A stretch of 64,000 bases of DNA, from assembly GCA_027627225.1 (NCBI GenBank), contig CM051029.1, positions 6,442,904 to 6,506,903 of the forward strand, read 5' to 3'. Source of the DNA: Congeria kusceri (taxonomy: Eukaryota > Mollusca > Bivalvia > Myida > Dreissenidae). Shown piece by piece: positions 1-15,000 of this stretch. Position 1 is the first letter of the stretch. Each line of letters opens with the position of its first letter. The notes below the pieces were generated by a model that saw only the letters and a list, made by a program, of their open reading frames with translations, searched no databases and was not told the DNA's origin. Both the position numbers and the translations under genes were made by a program.

Positions 1-2528
1 AGGCCTATCCTGAACCCACGTCTTCCGACTTCACCTGGTACAGGTTTGCAGATGATGTTTGTTTTTGTAAATTATGTTGTAACACAGCACATAGTTAAAC
101 CTAACTAGAGAGTTTAAACATTGATTAAGGTATTAGATCGCGTTTGTATATACATAAGTATATACATAAGTTTTATTTATTATATACGATTACATATATT
201 AAAGCCAGACCATATATTCAGAAGGACTTGCTAATTGACCGAGTAGGAAAAACGGACATTGTTATTACATGGGTTCCTGGTTTTAATGGCGGCCAGGATC
301 AGAAATTCACTATTCGATACAAAGAAGCGGATATTGAAAGCCGAAACTATATATACGTAGCAAGTTCTGTTATAAACTATACCTGGACCATTGAGGGATT
401 AGAACCTGGCACGACATACCAACTCAAAATAGGCAAATCAGATTTGACACAGGAAATAACAGAAACTACTGTTGTGGATGCAGGTAATTTCAACTGGTGA
501 AAACATTTATATCAACCGTAGTATGAAGATCGACAAGTGAAAACTTAATATGTGCAGTTATCTGTATTGAGTACCATAGTTCAAATGTATTTGTGTAATT
601 ACAGTTGACAATGGCTCGGCTGCACCTGCTATTGGTGGTGCAATAGGTGCTGCAGGAGTTGGTTAAATTGTCGTCGTCATAGTTGTGATATGGAGTTACA
701 GAACACGAGGTTAATGTACGTTATTACACGTTTATACAATAATCCTACACGTTTTATTGTTTAGTAATACGTATTACTTGTCTACAATAAAACATGTACA
801 CTAATATTTTCATTAACAAACGCAGTTCAGTATTTACTACGGCAGTCTATTTTTTGTTTTATTTACTTAGTCTAATGTACTATTGATATACGTGTACTTT
901 TATTTTGTGCTTTTATTATTGCAAACATCTGATGGAAAGCAAATACTAACGAGAAGGCATGACTAATTAAGCATTTAGTTAAAATCATATAGTCGTCTGG
1001 TATGAAGTTTACAAAAAGTTGCTTTTAGTTTATTAACAAATATTTATGAATGGGTGATTAATGTTTATTTTATTGAAGCAGAAAATATTAGAACGGCAGT
1101 TTTATGGACTGTCTGTGTCTATTTTGCAGTATTTAATTATTTTTAATTTGATAGTGTACAAGGGCGTGATATAAAAACCACTCGTGGGTATAGTTATACA
1201 CTTTATTGTGTCGATGATTAATTCGTATGATCCAAATGATGGCCTGAAACAATAACAATTATTATAATACAACATATTACAATGATAATAACAGTAATTT
1301 CAATAACTCATTGTAATGCATATTAATTAATTTAGGACAAGTATTAAATAAAAAAATGTCAACAATTCAAATAAATACAATACAATTTATGTAATAAAAT
1401 AATATATATACACTCACCAGTGACCAACCCCTATAGTTTGAATATAAAATAAGTTATTCTTATTGGCAAATGGTAAATGCCATACAGAGACCTATCTTGA
1501 ACAAAGTCAAATAGTGAATGCACTAAGATAGAAAAATATATTACACCTATTGATCATAAACATCTCACTATAAAAGCATGGGACAGACATTAGTAAAAAA
1601 ACTGTTCACCAGTCATTCACTCACATTGACACTTCTTTTTCTCTAATTGGATTAGTCATCAAACATCGTCCTTTTTTATTGATTTTAACATATATTCATT
1701 TCAGAGACACGCGCAAACATTACATAATACACGATACCCAACCATTGTGAATGAGATTAGTTTGTATTAAAACAAATCATGATATCGTTAGCTATTGCAG
1801 GCCAGAACGCAGCCATACAACACGAAATACCAGGCCAATATGAGGATCTCGTGATGGAAACGTAAGTAATTGTATGACCGACATTACTGTAATGATGTGT
1901 AGAAATCATATAAATCGGGTAATGTGATAAATTACTGGGTGTGTCCTTGTCTACGCATCCAAAGATAAATAATGCACAATATTATGAATCATTTCAACAC
2001 GATTTAATAAGTAACGCCTATTGCAGATATTAACAAATCATAATGTTTGTTTTATATTCAGGCAGACTAGGAACGCCTCAAACACAGACGGAAGTTATTC
2101 AACCTACATAGTGGGTAATGACAATAATTGCCGTTATTAATTTCAGTAAGCCCACTACGTTAATAAAGTGTATTCACATGCTTCTCATTCTGATATTTGG
2201 ATGGACACAGGCATGTCAAATCGTTAACGCTTAATTCATTTACCACTTATTACATCAGTAAAATGTCTGAGAGCCACTGTTTGAATACCGATCCCGTCAA
2301 CTATGTTCACTGTTGCTTCTGTTTATGGCAGATGCTCCAGCTACCCGTCATGGCAAAAAGTAGAAGACACTTGACGATCTAGAAGTCCATGAATATGCGA
2401 CTCTTTATTCTGAGGACACTCGGCGAGCCATCATCACTTCGTAAGACAGTCAACCTGAGGTGTCAGGACAAATTGTGTCAGCAGATGACGATCGGGAATG
2501 TGTTAATATGACGCTTTTTGCACTGTAA
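1..2528 (+). pseudogene. Copy A: 3' half of a tandem duplicate of gene B, inactivated
   Basis: Nucleotide-level match to the end of gene B, in the same order: Ig exon 10 fragment (1-55, then truncated), FN3 (about 207-483), transmembrane (605-709), tail exons 1801-1861, 2062-2114 and 2332-2528. Lesions: loss of most of the Ig exon and changed FN3 acceptor; 18-base in-frame loss in FN3; TAA at 664-666 inside the membrane helix; TAG at 2361-2363 replacing the first ITAM Tyr; TAA at 2442-2444; Tyr to Cys in the YVNM motif; transmembrane donor GTAAAT changed to GTTAAT. Introns align as well. The gene may continue upstream of the window. It is not functional as a receptor in this form. Confidence 0.88.
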
Positions 2529-4061
2529 ATGTTTTATTTACGATTCGATACTGCTGCCTGTATCCTTAACGACATAAAACACATCACACATGTATGTAGA
2601 GGCAAATATTTTGTATCAGATGGTATAAGTAGTTATATAATACAATAATTGCCAAAAATTACATTGTATACACAGCCTAATATTATAGTCGGGTTAAAGT
2701 CATATGCTTTAATTGATCGATTCGAATTCAATTTTCCTTAAATATAGTATTTTATGAGATAATAAATGCTATATAAGTACACACACGTCAATTGATATAT
2801 TTACATTAAATAAGTTCATTAAGTCGAAAACATTTCGTTAGTTTTTTCTTTGAGTATAATCACATGGACAGTCGCTCACAAACACTGTACTCACAATTTC
2901 AGTACACCAATACTGATTCTAAATGCTCATTTACGCCATGTTAATTACGAGTTAAGTATGCGATTTCGTTAATATGTATTTGTGTATTATTAATTGTACT
3001 CGTCCAAAAAAGATCCAATGACAAGAACGCAGCAACGTTCCAGAACATACTTTGACTAACACCACTGAGCATTCAAGGCGACACTATTGACATCAACTAA
3101 CAAATGATGAAATATACCTGAGTATAGCTCGGACACATTAACCTGACATTCATGAACTCAGGAGTAAAACTAAGTAGAACTTCTACATGCATCCTATATT
3201 TATAGTCCGTTTTGTTCGTGTACATGTTTCACGTTTCTATTGATGTCATAACTGTATCTGCAGTGGAATACATCGATTCAGCTTGATTCCATTACACAAA
3301 GCAAATTATATAAAGCATATGAGACCAACAATAACTAAGTACTTAGCCACATTTTGACAACATTTATGGCATACACATTGCATAATGTATATCTTAAAGT
3401 AACAATAGTGCATCTGCTGACCATACCGGAATGCGAGCATATATTGTAGAATACCATTATTTGCGAAAGTAATATTGAGACATGTTTTCTAATTGAATAT
3501 GTGAACCCAATTCGATGCATGAGTTCATATCTAACATTACACGTAGTTCGTATTGTAAATCAACATAATAATCAAGTTCAAAAGGAGAAACATTCACATG
3601 CACATCGGTAAAGGTGAGTTTGGAATAGCGCTGTAAGTGTACTTCGTTTGGAGATGAAATGTTCTAACGGAGAAATGTCCAATAGCAATACATATAATAC
3701 TGTGAAGCGGTATTTAAATTCAAACGAGCAGTCATAAAATATATGTTTGTTACTGCAACATATGCTTCTGGACTGTTACTCGTGTGAACAGGAAATATCT
3801 ACCAACATAACGAGCACTGAATTCATTGCGGAAGCTTAATTTCATAAAGATAGTCTACTCACATGTATGGACATTGAAATTAAACAGTGCTGATAGGCTG
3901 ATATCGTACCACTTGCGCACTATGTTGTGTGCACATCAATGCATTATGATCAATACAGTGGACTAAATTGAGATTATATTCAAATATCGCAATTCCTTCA
4001 TTAAGTATGCCATTATTTTCGTTTGTTTATAATCTATTGTGTGTGGAATTAAGCCGGGACG
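2529..4061. other. Spacer between copy A and gene B, duplicated downstream of gene B
   Basis: No gene seen. It aligns in patches with 19055 to about 20280: the stretch just after the stop, the AATAAA site, GTGAGTTxGGAATA near 3610/19908 and TATGCCATTATTT near 4004/20265. It is therefore the tail of the tandem unit. A likely polyadenylation signal for copy A is at 2761-2766. Confidence 0.6.
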
Positions 4062-4110
4062 ATGCCCTACTATACATTGCTATGGGTATTGATCTTGGCG
4101 AGATTTACAG
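4062..4110 (+). CDS. Gene B exon 1: signal peptide
   Basis: Encodes MPYYTLLWVLILARFT, a short hydrophobic leader, and ends in phase 1 at a strong donor (ACAG|GTAAGT). The next Ig exon, at 12053, needs exactly this phase. The exon lies just downstream of the spacer that is shared with the 3' flank of the second receptor copy (homology seen to about 4030 and 20280), which is where a new tandem unit should begin. No TATA box or other promoter signal was assigned. Confidence 0.6.
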
Positions 4111-7100
4111 GTAAGTTACCACGTTGTGATGCTTTTAATAAACTTGCGTTGCAATTACCCGTTGACGTATGCATACATCGTGTTGCTGTGTCAGATACTT
4201 ATGAATTAAGCGCCTTAACAACATTACGACTTACGCGCACAAGCAATTGGCTATAAATAACTAAATAACTATATCAAATGCCACACTATGTGGACTTGTG
4301 AGACACGTTCGCTGCGTTGCGATATAATTGAATTCCAGGTTGAGTGAACGTCCATGACTTGTGTTTTATTTACATGTAGAGCAAGGCATAAACACACTTA
4401 AGATCGGTTGTTAAATATGTTTATTGTGTATGAACACACTTAACTCTGGTTGTTACTTATGCTTGCTGTGTTCAGGTTCGTTATGTCAAAAATGTGTAGA
4501 GGCTGGTCCGTTTCATTAAAGCATCTTTTCTACGAGGGTCATTAGTAAACAAGGGAAGCTATGCAAGACTCCTCGCAGCGGTAACATCCCCATTGGTCTT
4601 CTTCATTTTGCACATCCACCGCGATTGAAACACTTCTAGATTTGAACGTGTTTAGGGAAGACCACTATTCCTAATTTAAGTTAGTTTTTAAAATCACGTA
4701 GAAACGTTGTGCTTTAAACACCAAATTGAAGAATAAGAACATTTCAGCGCGGAAAAGTTGTAATTAACAATTTTGCAAGATGTTTTAGAGTTGTGAAATA
4801 ACATACACCTTACCTATAAGTTACATATAATTATTTAATTATATAATTTTATTTTTGTGATTAAATGAGACAATTATAAATAACATTTGAAAGTAATAAG
4901 ACAATGCTGTTTGAAAATGTTCACTGGTACAGTGTTTAACTTTTCCTGAAAATGTTGATGAATATACATTCATTGTAACCGTCTACTATTAAGATTATTA
5001 AATAAACACAATGTGTTTTTGTTTGTATTTGTTAAGCTGAACTGTATGCAAATACATTATATAGCATGATGGTAAATATAAACGTTGTTAGCGGAATTGA
5101 TTTTGATGTTGCTTATTTTTGTTTCAATATACTACATGTAGTAATTCAGCAGGTATTGCAAGTCGACACAATCGTTTAATACACGTATTTAACGATGGCA
5201 TGTGTCCTTTAATGACCGTGGTCAGGAAAAATAAACCCTATCACAAAATGTCATAATTTCCACCAGAGTGTCCCTCTTTGAATTCAGAATACTGAGATCA
5301 CAATTGTGTTTCTAATACGTTTTAACACCTATATTCCAAATGAAAAAAGGCAAAAAACTGTTCATTTACATTCATTACCACAGTCGGCAGTTTTCCTTCC
5401 TTTTCTTATTGTGATCATAACAAACACTATGTAGTCAATAGCATTACAAAATATATGTATTGTTTCGTATAGACCAACAACAACATATTTCTAGATACAG
5501 GTTAATTGATAGGCCTTATAGACCTACTGTATGTGATGGCAAGAGATTTGCATTTGATAATTGAATGTATATCATAGTAATATAATTAGTATATACCTAT
5601 TTGATTTGCGCTGGTATATTATATGATATATATAATTATAAACAGCTGATCATTTTTATGGTATTCGACACGTATACCCATGTTAAGACTACCACTTTCC
5701 TTGATATCTAAGAGGTATCACTCAACATCTAATACAATAAGTAGTTCACATGGACGGAAAGGAGACATAGATGCGTATCAATAACACTTACACATTATAG
5801 ATAATGTATACTTAAGACAGTATGGATACGTTACTAATTATACTGAACAAATACATTGTCTGGAGTAGAGATACCTGTAATGAAACGATTGCAGTTTCAG
5901 AATCGCATATCGTGATTTAAACGTAGGAATTGTCGAAATATATAAATAATACAAACAACAGTAAACATACATGTCAGATCTCCAGCAACATTAAGCACTT
6001 TTCTTTCACAGTTTTACTTGAGTCAATATACTTGTCATTCCATTTTGACTTTCGATATATAAGCTTGGCAGTATGCGCATACATTATTGGTGGTAAAGAA
6101 CAACGCGTATTTCTATATCTATTTTCAAAACGACGAATTACACGACAGCTCCACCATTGTGTCACAAACGTTGATGTTGCATTATGCTACTCTAGGCAAA
6201 CAGGTGCTTCTAATTCACATGTCAAGTGAAAATGTAATTGAGTATTATTTACTGTAACGGTAAGTTAATGAATAGTCCAGCTTTTATGAAAAGGTAAACT
6301 GTGTTATCAGTCTAATCTTAGACTAGCTCTCGAGCCAACACAACCACGCCAACGCTGCAAGCTACATTTTACTTTTCGTTTCATATCGCTGCTACATGGA
6401 ATGGGCATTACGTATTGGAGCTAAATACTGGTTTCTTGTTGTTGCTTTATTTGGTGTTTCTTTTTTCCGCGTTCTTGGTCCTTCACTCCTACTTCATCCC
6501 CTTCAAAAACAAGACGTGCAGCATTTCACGAATACCACATGAACACAAGTATAATATAACCTTAAGTACATATGGTTGTTGTTGTAAAACGAACACATAG
6601 GTTCCTTCTGAATAGTTAGATTTGACTTGAAGATTATTGAACAGAAAATGTATATTTGTGAAAATTGTGTGAATGGTTTCACAGATATCTCTTGTATTCT
6701 GATAAGTGCGTACCATTTACATTGTTGCTGCCATCTACATTATGTACATTCGTTTGTTGTCGCCTGTTCTACAGGTCCTTCAAATAAAAGACTTATGCCA
6801 TTTAATTAATAATGACTTGATATATTAACATGTGTGTTGTATTATTTTCAGAAGCAATGTGACTCTAAGAAATATATTCATAATTTTACAAGTAAAGTGC
6901 GTCCTCTGATTATCGCGTATAGCATTTACTGATAATGTTTTTACTTTATGTAAATATGTGAGATGTGTGTAACATATCGTAAACTAATCACATATGCTCA
7001 TTGTGTCTAGAAACATTTTACATTGTACACGAGAAATCGCCGGCAGCAATGCTATTCAGTGAAAACTTTAATTATTTTAAACATATTTACTATTAGCTCG

Positions 7101-8942
7101 ATTATATCGAACGTCTTAGGCTTAAGAATACAATCTCGAGTCCGTTTCCCGGGAAGAGCCAGTACTTGGTGTCTTTGGAAAGATAATGAGAACGCTTCCT
7201 GAGTGGGGATCCCTAAATTTTGCCCCACACCAATATATTTGATTCCCTGTGCTCTAAATACAGACCACTCAATTAGAATAAGTATGATATTTAATTAATA
7301 ATGACTAAAATATTTACACATGATTTTGGTGTCTTAATATGTCGCACCATTTTATGGTGAACATGTTTATCAAGAGAAGGATTATTCTGTTTATTTTGTA
7401 CATGTAACATCGCTGCTGCCATGTGCAGGGGCTTTCATATCGCAGCAACATCATAGAAACACATGGCCGCAATATTTCAAATACAGGTATGGTGTTAAAT
7501 GAGTCATGATTAAAAACTATCTGATTATAATGGATCCTAATATGGATGTTGTTTTGAATGCGTTCTATAATAATTGCATAGGCTTTTTTACTTAAGAACA
7601 TTTTAAATTGTGAGTACATACACCGAAAGCACTGTGATTATGAGAAATATAGGACTCCCACGTATAATTTTACACGTATTTTAGTTGTCTTGTTTTTGCT
7701 TACCATTTCTGCCTACTACATGGTCAATTACATCGCTGAGTATCGCCTTTTCATCTTCATATGCTTGGGAGATTGGTGATGTCTTAGACCCTTCAAAGAC
7801 AAGATGTGTATTATTTAATTTATTTTATCTAGGAAGACTCATTTTGCTTCTACTTTTGTAAGATAATACAACGGAAGCAAGTTAATAATGTTTTATTTGG
7901 TGCACTCTCTGATTATTGCATACACGTTGCTTACATTAATTTATTCATGTAATCTTCCGTATTGTATTTTAAAATATAGTGTACTGGCGGGTGTATTAGT
8001 TTTACGATTTCCATATCTATGACGTTAATGTGACAGCAACGTTTTTTTTTTGTTCTATTACATGTAACCAACAAATATAATGATATTGCCTCTGAAAAGT
8101 ATGCACATTATTGTCAAAATCGCCACCAGAGCCACCAGGAATACAAAACACCCAATTGCGATACCGAAGATTTCCATTCTGGTGTGTGTTGGGAACATGC
8201 GCATGTAATTGGAAAAACTATGCAAACAATTTGCTTAAGAAAAATACATCTAACTCTATAGAAAACGAATACTTAAATGTTATTTTAGTGTTTTTATTAC
8301 AAACTATTAAATAATGTGTAGCTACATATAGTGTTTTATAATCACAACTTGCACACAGTAAATCTTATTTTACGGACGCATGTAAATTAAATTCAGGTGA
8401 CGTGTCGGTGTTGAATGCTTGCTATCCAGAACGTAATTTGTGTTTATCGATTCGTTTGGTTTATCCTTTGCCGTTTAATCTATGTTCTACACCGCTGGAG
8501 GAGACGCATTCGATTAACACACAACAAATTACAATACTAATTACTAAAGGCATTAATACAACGACGACTCCAAGGCAAATCAGTGCAATAATCCATAACA
8601 TAATGTGTGATTTGCGTTTTCTTTGAGTTTTATTTTTGTCTGACTGAGTAGTCGTTTGATATTTCTGAAACGACACAAACGTTCCTAAATTCAGTTTTTT
8701 ACCGATTATAATTTCCATTTATAAAATAATCAAAACTATATTTTTTATTCAAACAGACATATCTGTCTTTAATGGATTTTCAACAATTACAACAACGTTT
8801 ACCTCTTGGTGCATTTCCTAGCGTTGAAGGTGTTGTGGCTAAAAACATAAATACATTTTTAAATATAAAATCGATAAATCGATAACAATGATAACTAAAA
8901 TACAATAAAACAACAACAGTAACAACAACAACAGCAACAAAA

Positions 8943-9001
<59 letters not shown>

Positions 9002-9039
9002 CATCATCATCATAATCATGATAATGATAATAGTCATTG

Positions 9040-9096
<57 letters not shown>

Positions 9097-12000
9097 TAAT
9101 AATAATAATTTTTTTATTTATTTTTTTTTATTTTTTTATTTTTTTTATATGTCATAATATATCGAAATAATAATAGTAATAATAAAAAGCAATGTACCTT
9201 GTGTTTTTTCAAAGCAAATCGTCTCTGTGTCGGTATTGCTGGATTTTGAACAGCTATACGTTCCTGACGTAGTTTAGTTGAATTATAGAACAATTATAGT
9301 TACAGACGTCAAGTCCGTATTTGAGGAAACAGTGTATACACCAGCAATGATTTATTCTAAAGAGCAGATAATAACTGAAGTCAATGAACACTCCCCAATA
9401 ACTACTACATCCTTTGAACATATGACTGCTTTTTGTCCACTGCTAGGCCAACTGTAACTAAACTCCAACTTCTGATTTTTCGCTCCATAATAAGCGTACT
9501 GCTTAGAACAGGTAGCTGAAATTAAAATATTAGATGAAAAGAAAATACGTAAAGTAACCAAAACTGGTGACCAAACTATTATAAAAATATGTAAACAAAC
9601 TATATACCATCAATGTTGTATGTTGTCAAAACAGCTGCAAAAACGACCAGCACAGAATAAAAAATCATTATAGTATAGACACTTGTATGTTAGACACACA
9701 TGCTATTGCCCAAGATTTTTCGAAAATCAAGGCGCTAAGCGCACTCTTTTAATTATTTACTAAAGTTGATATAAGGTACACTGCTCATAGTTTAATCAAA
9801 GACATGATCGGCGTATAATGTTTAGATACAGAATTAAATATATATTTTCCAAATTTAACGACAAAATAAACGATATAATATTTGTGTAACATACTTACAA
9901 ATTCACGTACACACACATTCACACTTCAACGCCTGTATTAGTGATTGTAAATGTTACTCAGTTTAGTTGTCACCTTCAAATTGAAAACACGGTAAGGTTT
10001 ATATATTTGTTAAATATCGAAAGTAATTGACGGTTCCTTTGAAAGCTGGCAAATTTGACATAGGGAAAAGGATGCGGTCAAGTGCAGTGAGAAAACTATA
10101 ATAGACGGTAGTAAAACAATATGATAAGAGCGCTAGATAAGGTATCCGAACTTATTATTAAGATACCTTCCTTTCCTTGCATTAAGCACATCACAATATC
10201 AAATTTGTATTTAAAGCGACTATATCATCGAAAAGGGCCTCAAAGGAGAACTTTCTTAAAACAATCTGAAATTAAGATATCAGTACTAGCATATAATAAC
10301 GGTTAAACAGGGTATTTACAATGGGAGAAAAGTGTACCGATTCTGGGATAAAAATCAATTTATAATATGGATCAAGTTTGTTTTGACCTTTTCGTGTTTA
10401 CATGTTGACGTCAGAATTGTGAGTATTTGTGTATAACCATAGTTTTCACACGATCCCTTACAAAGCAGAATAGCACAGTTGGTTAAAGCGCTGACTACTC
10501 TCATTTCTTTTTAAGGCTCCTAAGTCGTGATTTTGGTAATACTTGAGGTTTTACCTTTTTTCAAACTGTTTTTGCTAATTTGTTTTCATCCTATATCTCA
10601 TTATGAATTAGATTATTTATTATTGATTTAATACACCTGTCTTAGGTTAGCGCATTTCTATCATATTCTATCGTTCATAGTGCAATAGGAAACCAATTTT
10701 TCGTTGACATAGTCCCTTTAAGATATGCACCTTTTGGTTATTAAGCACCCTTTGCATTATAAAAAAAGTTCATAATTGGCTATACAAGAACGTTCTCTAG
10801 AAATAAGGTTATTGTTTCTTATTGTAGTGAGTGGCATGATTTGAGATATGCATTATATCATAATATGTAATGACATTATAATTGTAATGACCTTAGTAGC
10901 TTTGTGAACATCGGGTCTGGTTCAAGTACAACCGTGAGTAATTAATATAATTGAATTGGCATATATTAAGATTAAACATGGACCAAGTTTGTGTTTCTAC
11001 TAGCGTTTATATCGGTTACAGGCCTTCATTTGTTTTGAATTGACCGTTCCAATGCGGTGATCCCAGTTTGAATCATAATTATGTACTGTGTTTGTTTTGT
11101 GCTTTTTTCTTCGTGTTGTGTTGTATTGTATGGGCAATTGGTCACTTGCCGGAACATAAGTGACTTAGGATGTCAAAAGATTTTATCCACAACATACTTG
11201 CATATACATATATAAATTATCTAAAATTCGTTATATTTTTTTGCCATGCAATTCATAGCTGTCTATGATGCGCGATATAAATAGTGAAGTTCTTGTTATT
11301 GTTTTTGAGAGGCTTTTCTTAATTTTACATACATAGATATCGTTCAAAAAAGGCACGGTGTTAACGTTTTTTTTGCTTGTGTGTGTGTGTCTTTTGTTGT
11401 TTTTTTATAAAGGCATATTTATATAGTTTTTTTGTGGTAATACGATTTCTAATTTAATTTGCATCTGTTTCTTTTTTTTTCTCTCATGTTTATTTGCACA
11501 TAATTGTATCTGTGAACAAATATGTTAAAAAAACCTTATTTGGTATGTAATAGAAAATGTTTACTCCTGCATTGGCTTACTTATACGGATATGCATGTTA
11601 TTCCTGTTTACCAGTATCTGTATTTATTATAATAACAACATTATTATTCCAAATAATATCTACTTAACAGTGTTTTTAATGTTATTTGTAAGCTTCATTC
11701 AGCCCGTGAGGTTAATCTTTTCAAAATCTACAGATTACCATAATCCGTCATATTTCAGCCAGTGGTCTTCTCGTGAAAAGGGCAAACATGCTATCGAGTA
11801 GATTTCACGAATGACGAATACAGCTCGTTAACATGACTGTTGAGGAAAATTACGTAACATACTGTTTAAATGAGATTATAACAATGGTTATGTTTTGTTA
11901 GCATTCTTGTATTTAAAAAATAGTTGTTCAATACAAGGTAAGCTGTTATACTTAAATTACATGTTACTACAACCACTGAGGTCATTATTATATTTAAATC

Positions 12001-15000
12001 TTGTTTCAATGATTTATTATATTTTTTAAAAGCGTTATTTATTTTTCATCAGTTTCTGACACTCAAAGCTTACAACTAGAGGTAGATGTGGATGATGTAT
12101 ATATCAACACCAGACTTGTATTGAAATGTTCTACACCATCACCAGTTATTCAGCTTAAATGGAGACGTTTAGTTAAAGGTTCAAATGTTGAAAATATCGT
12201 TATAATTCAAGAGTTCGTAAACGACCAATGTACTTCTACGGATCAGCTTGATAATTTCGAATGTTTCTGTAATTCAACGGTGTACACGTGTGTCATAAAA
12301 GCTGTTGACGTGTCCAATGATGGGGATAGTTGGCGTTGTTCCGCTGCAATTAATGGATTTACAACACACAGCAACAGCTTCAAAATCAGTCTGCTAAGTA
12401 AGCGTATATATTTAATTCAAAGTAACACCACCAATATCAATGTGATGTTATGGTGAATAATAAAAAACATAAGTTGGTATATAATGAAATCAGTATATGT
12501 TTCGACTAATAAAAATATAATTCCTGTCTTTGGATTCCTTTTTACAAACAGCAAAGACTGTCCTAAGTATTACATTTCCGAAGATATCATTAATGATAGC
12601 ACTCGTTTGGCAGACGGTGGATATAGTATAATTATAATTCAAAATTTCAACATCCACTTGTGAAGTCCGTGTTAAACATATATGTGTCTCCCATGAAAGT
12701 TGGGAAGTTGATAATATGCCAATAGAGTCACACATGTTTTATTTTCAGTAAAACTCAGCACTTTGACATTGCTCCCACGACCTGTATCAGCCGTGTTCTA
12801 CCCTATATACAATGCCGTTTCAACTTTCACATGCATCACTTCACAGAGCAGCCCAGCGGCAAGTATTCACTGGTTGGAAGATGGGGTTGACATCACCGAG
12901 AGATCAAGCTATGAAAATACAGTTCTTATATGGCTAGAAGTGTTGTAGGATATACACAAAGCACAACCAGCAGCAAGACATTACCGTGTGTGGCCACCTA
13001 TATACACAAGAACAGTACTATAAATCTACAGAATGAAACGCTTTTACAAATCCAGTGTAAGTAATATCCTTATGTTTTATCATTACAGGAAAGAACACCG
13101 AAAACAATACCGTATGAACTGGAAGTAGCGTGTATAAACGAAACCTCTGTCACACGTGTTGGATCAATGTTGTTACTAGTGTTACCCTGTAGAAACCATA
13201 ACGACTTTTATATACTATCAATGCTCTTTAGTAAACTAAAATAAAATAAGGTAAATTAAGGAATATTGTTTTTGCATATGCCTCTAGCTAGCAGGTCATT
13301 TTTCTTCCAGTTACGATCCTTAAAATATATCGATTGAATAGAAAATACCAAGTTACGTAGGAATGCATCATTAGATATATGTAAAGTGCGCAAGTATTGT
13401 CGACATTTACACAAATTTCATAATAAGCACATATACTGATATGTTTCCAAAACATTTATTGAAATAGGACTTATATGCTTATTTAGACCCCGTTTCCAAA
13501 CCCGTCGTTGCTATGAATAACAAAACCGTCTCCGAAACAGTATATATCCCAGAAAATGTTCCTGTGGAGTTCAGATGTTCCTCATCCGGATTTCCACCTC
13601 CGTCTTATCGTTGGACCTACCCTGGTGGCAACGAGACCGGAGACGTTGTGAGATTACAGTTTTATCGTTCTTCCATTGCTCAAGAAATCCTATGTGTGGC
13701 AACTAACGTCTATTATTCGTTGAACGGATCGACTGGTACACAGTCAACAACAGATATGACCTCATTAAAGATGAATGTGTCATGTGAGTTCATGCGTTTG
13801 ATGGAAGCTCTGGTGTAGTAAACAGTAGTGTTTGTAGAAAACATTAATAATGCTGAATAGTGTTCAAAGTTTATTTAATTAAAATCCACATGTAATAATT
13901 GTAACCGTTCGTTAAAACATGTTATACAATTATTATGCTTATTACTTAAAGGTGCTAATCATACACGAATACATTTTCAGACCCGCCATCCTACAAACAC
14001 TTCGTAAACAAGAACGATGGGTATACTTTTACTGATATTAACATAACACTAGTAAAAGGTGACGACATCAATAGTGCATGTGAGTGGGACGCTAATCCAC
14101 AGGCCACCGTATTCTGGCATGGGCAGCAGATGCATTATTCTACATTAACTGTCACTTATATACAGCAGGACACGACCTGGACTTGTCTTGCTTTTAACAT
14201 TATTCTCGTCGGAAATGGACAGAGAACACAAAAACTCATGAAACAGACTTTGTCGGCTTCAGTATTATGTAAGTATATGCATTTGCGGGGTGTTTTGTGT
14301 ATTTAGATAATATTTTCTTCCATGCGCCTCTGTGTGCATGCGTCTTGTCAGGTTCTTTAATAGAACCATTTTTTTAGATGTTAGAACTATTTCAATTATA
14401 GGGTGCATTGCGTTAATTATATTATCGAACTGTGGTTCAAACATTTCATTTTTATCAAAAACTGTTATCCCGAACGTCTCATGTAACTACGTAATGTTTA
14501 TGTGTTTGTCTTGCTTTCAACAAAGATGGACCTGACCATCCTACTGTAAGGTATAGCGTATTGCCAGACCTGTCTTACACTGGAACCGTACCAGCCAATG
14601 GAACCATCTCATTGATCGAAAGCAGAAGTGTACAGCTGACCTGTTCGGCTAACATTAACCCGACTTCCACATATCATTGGGATCCAGCTTATAACAATGC
14701 CGTACGTAATATATCAAACGTTTCAAGAGATGCCACGTTCACATGCACAGCTGAGAATGTTATGGTTACTTCTCTGAGAGGAAACGTAACGGGCAGAGCT
14801 AATGCAACAGTTCGTATCTATATTCTGTGTAAGTATGGGTATATTATTATATCGAAATGACTGTCTCCTAACATGCAATAGCAAGACTTTTAAACAAATT
14901 GTAAGCTGCGTGTTATCTAAAATTCTAATATTAGATGGTCCAGCGAACATTGTGGCAAAATACAACAACATCACACAAACAGACCTTGTGGTGAAAGTAA

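Larger units (their letters stand above)
9675..12052. other. Last part of gene B intron 1
   Basis: No exon found between pseudogene D and Ig exon 2. Apart from the two dispersed repeats listed separately (10230-10722 and 11037-11163) it is AT-rich sequence with no recognisable content. Confidence 0.5.

Noticed and set aside
144..500. Copy A FN3 frame as an independent small protein starting at its first ATG
   Set aside because: The upstream part is AT-rich intron sequence; the conserved part matches exon 11 of gene B and ends at a splice donor, so it is an exon of a pseudogene.
10470..10535. Possible tRNA gene
   Set aside because: A-box-like sequence is present but the B box is degraded and no cloverleaf can be folded; it belongs to a dispersed repeat.
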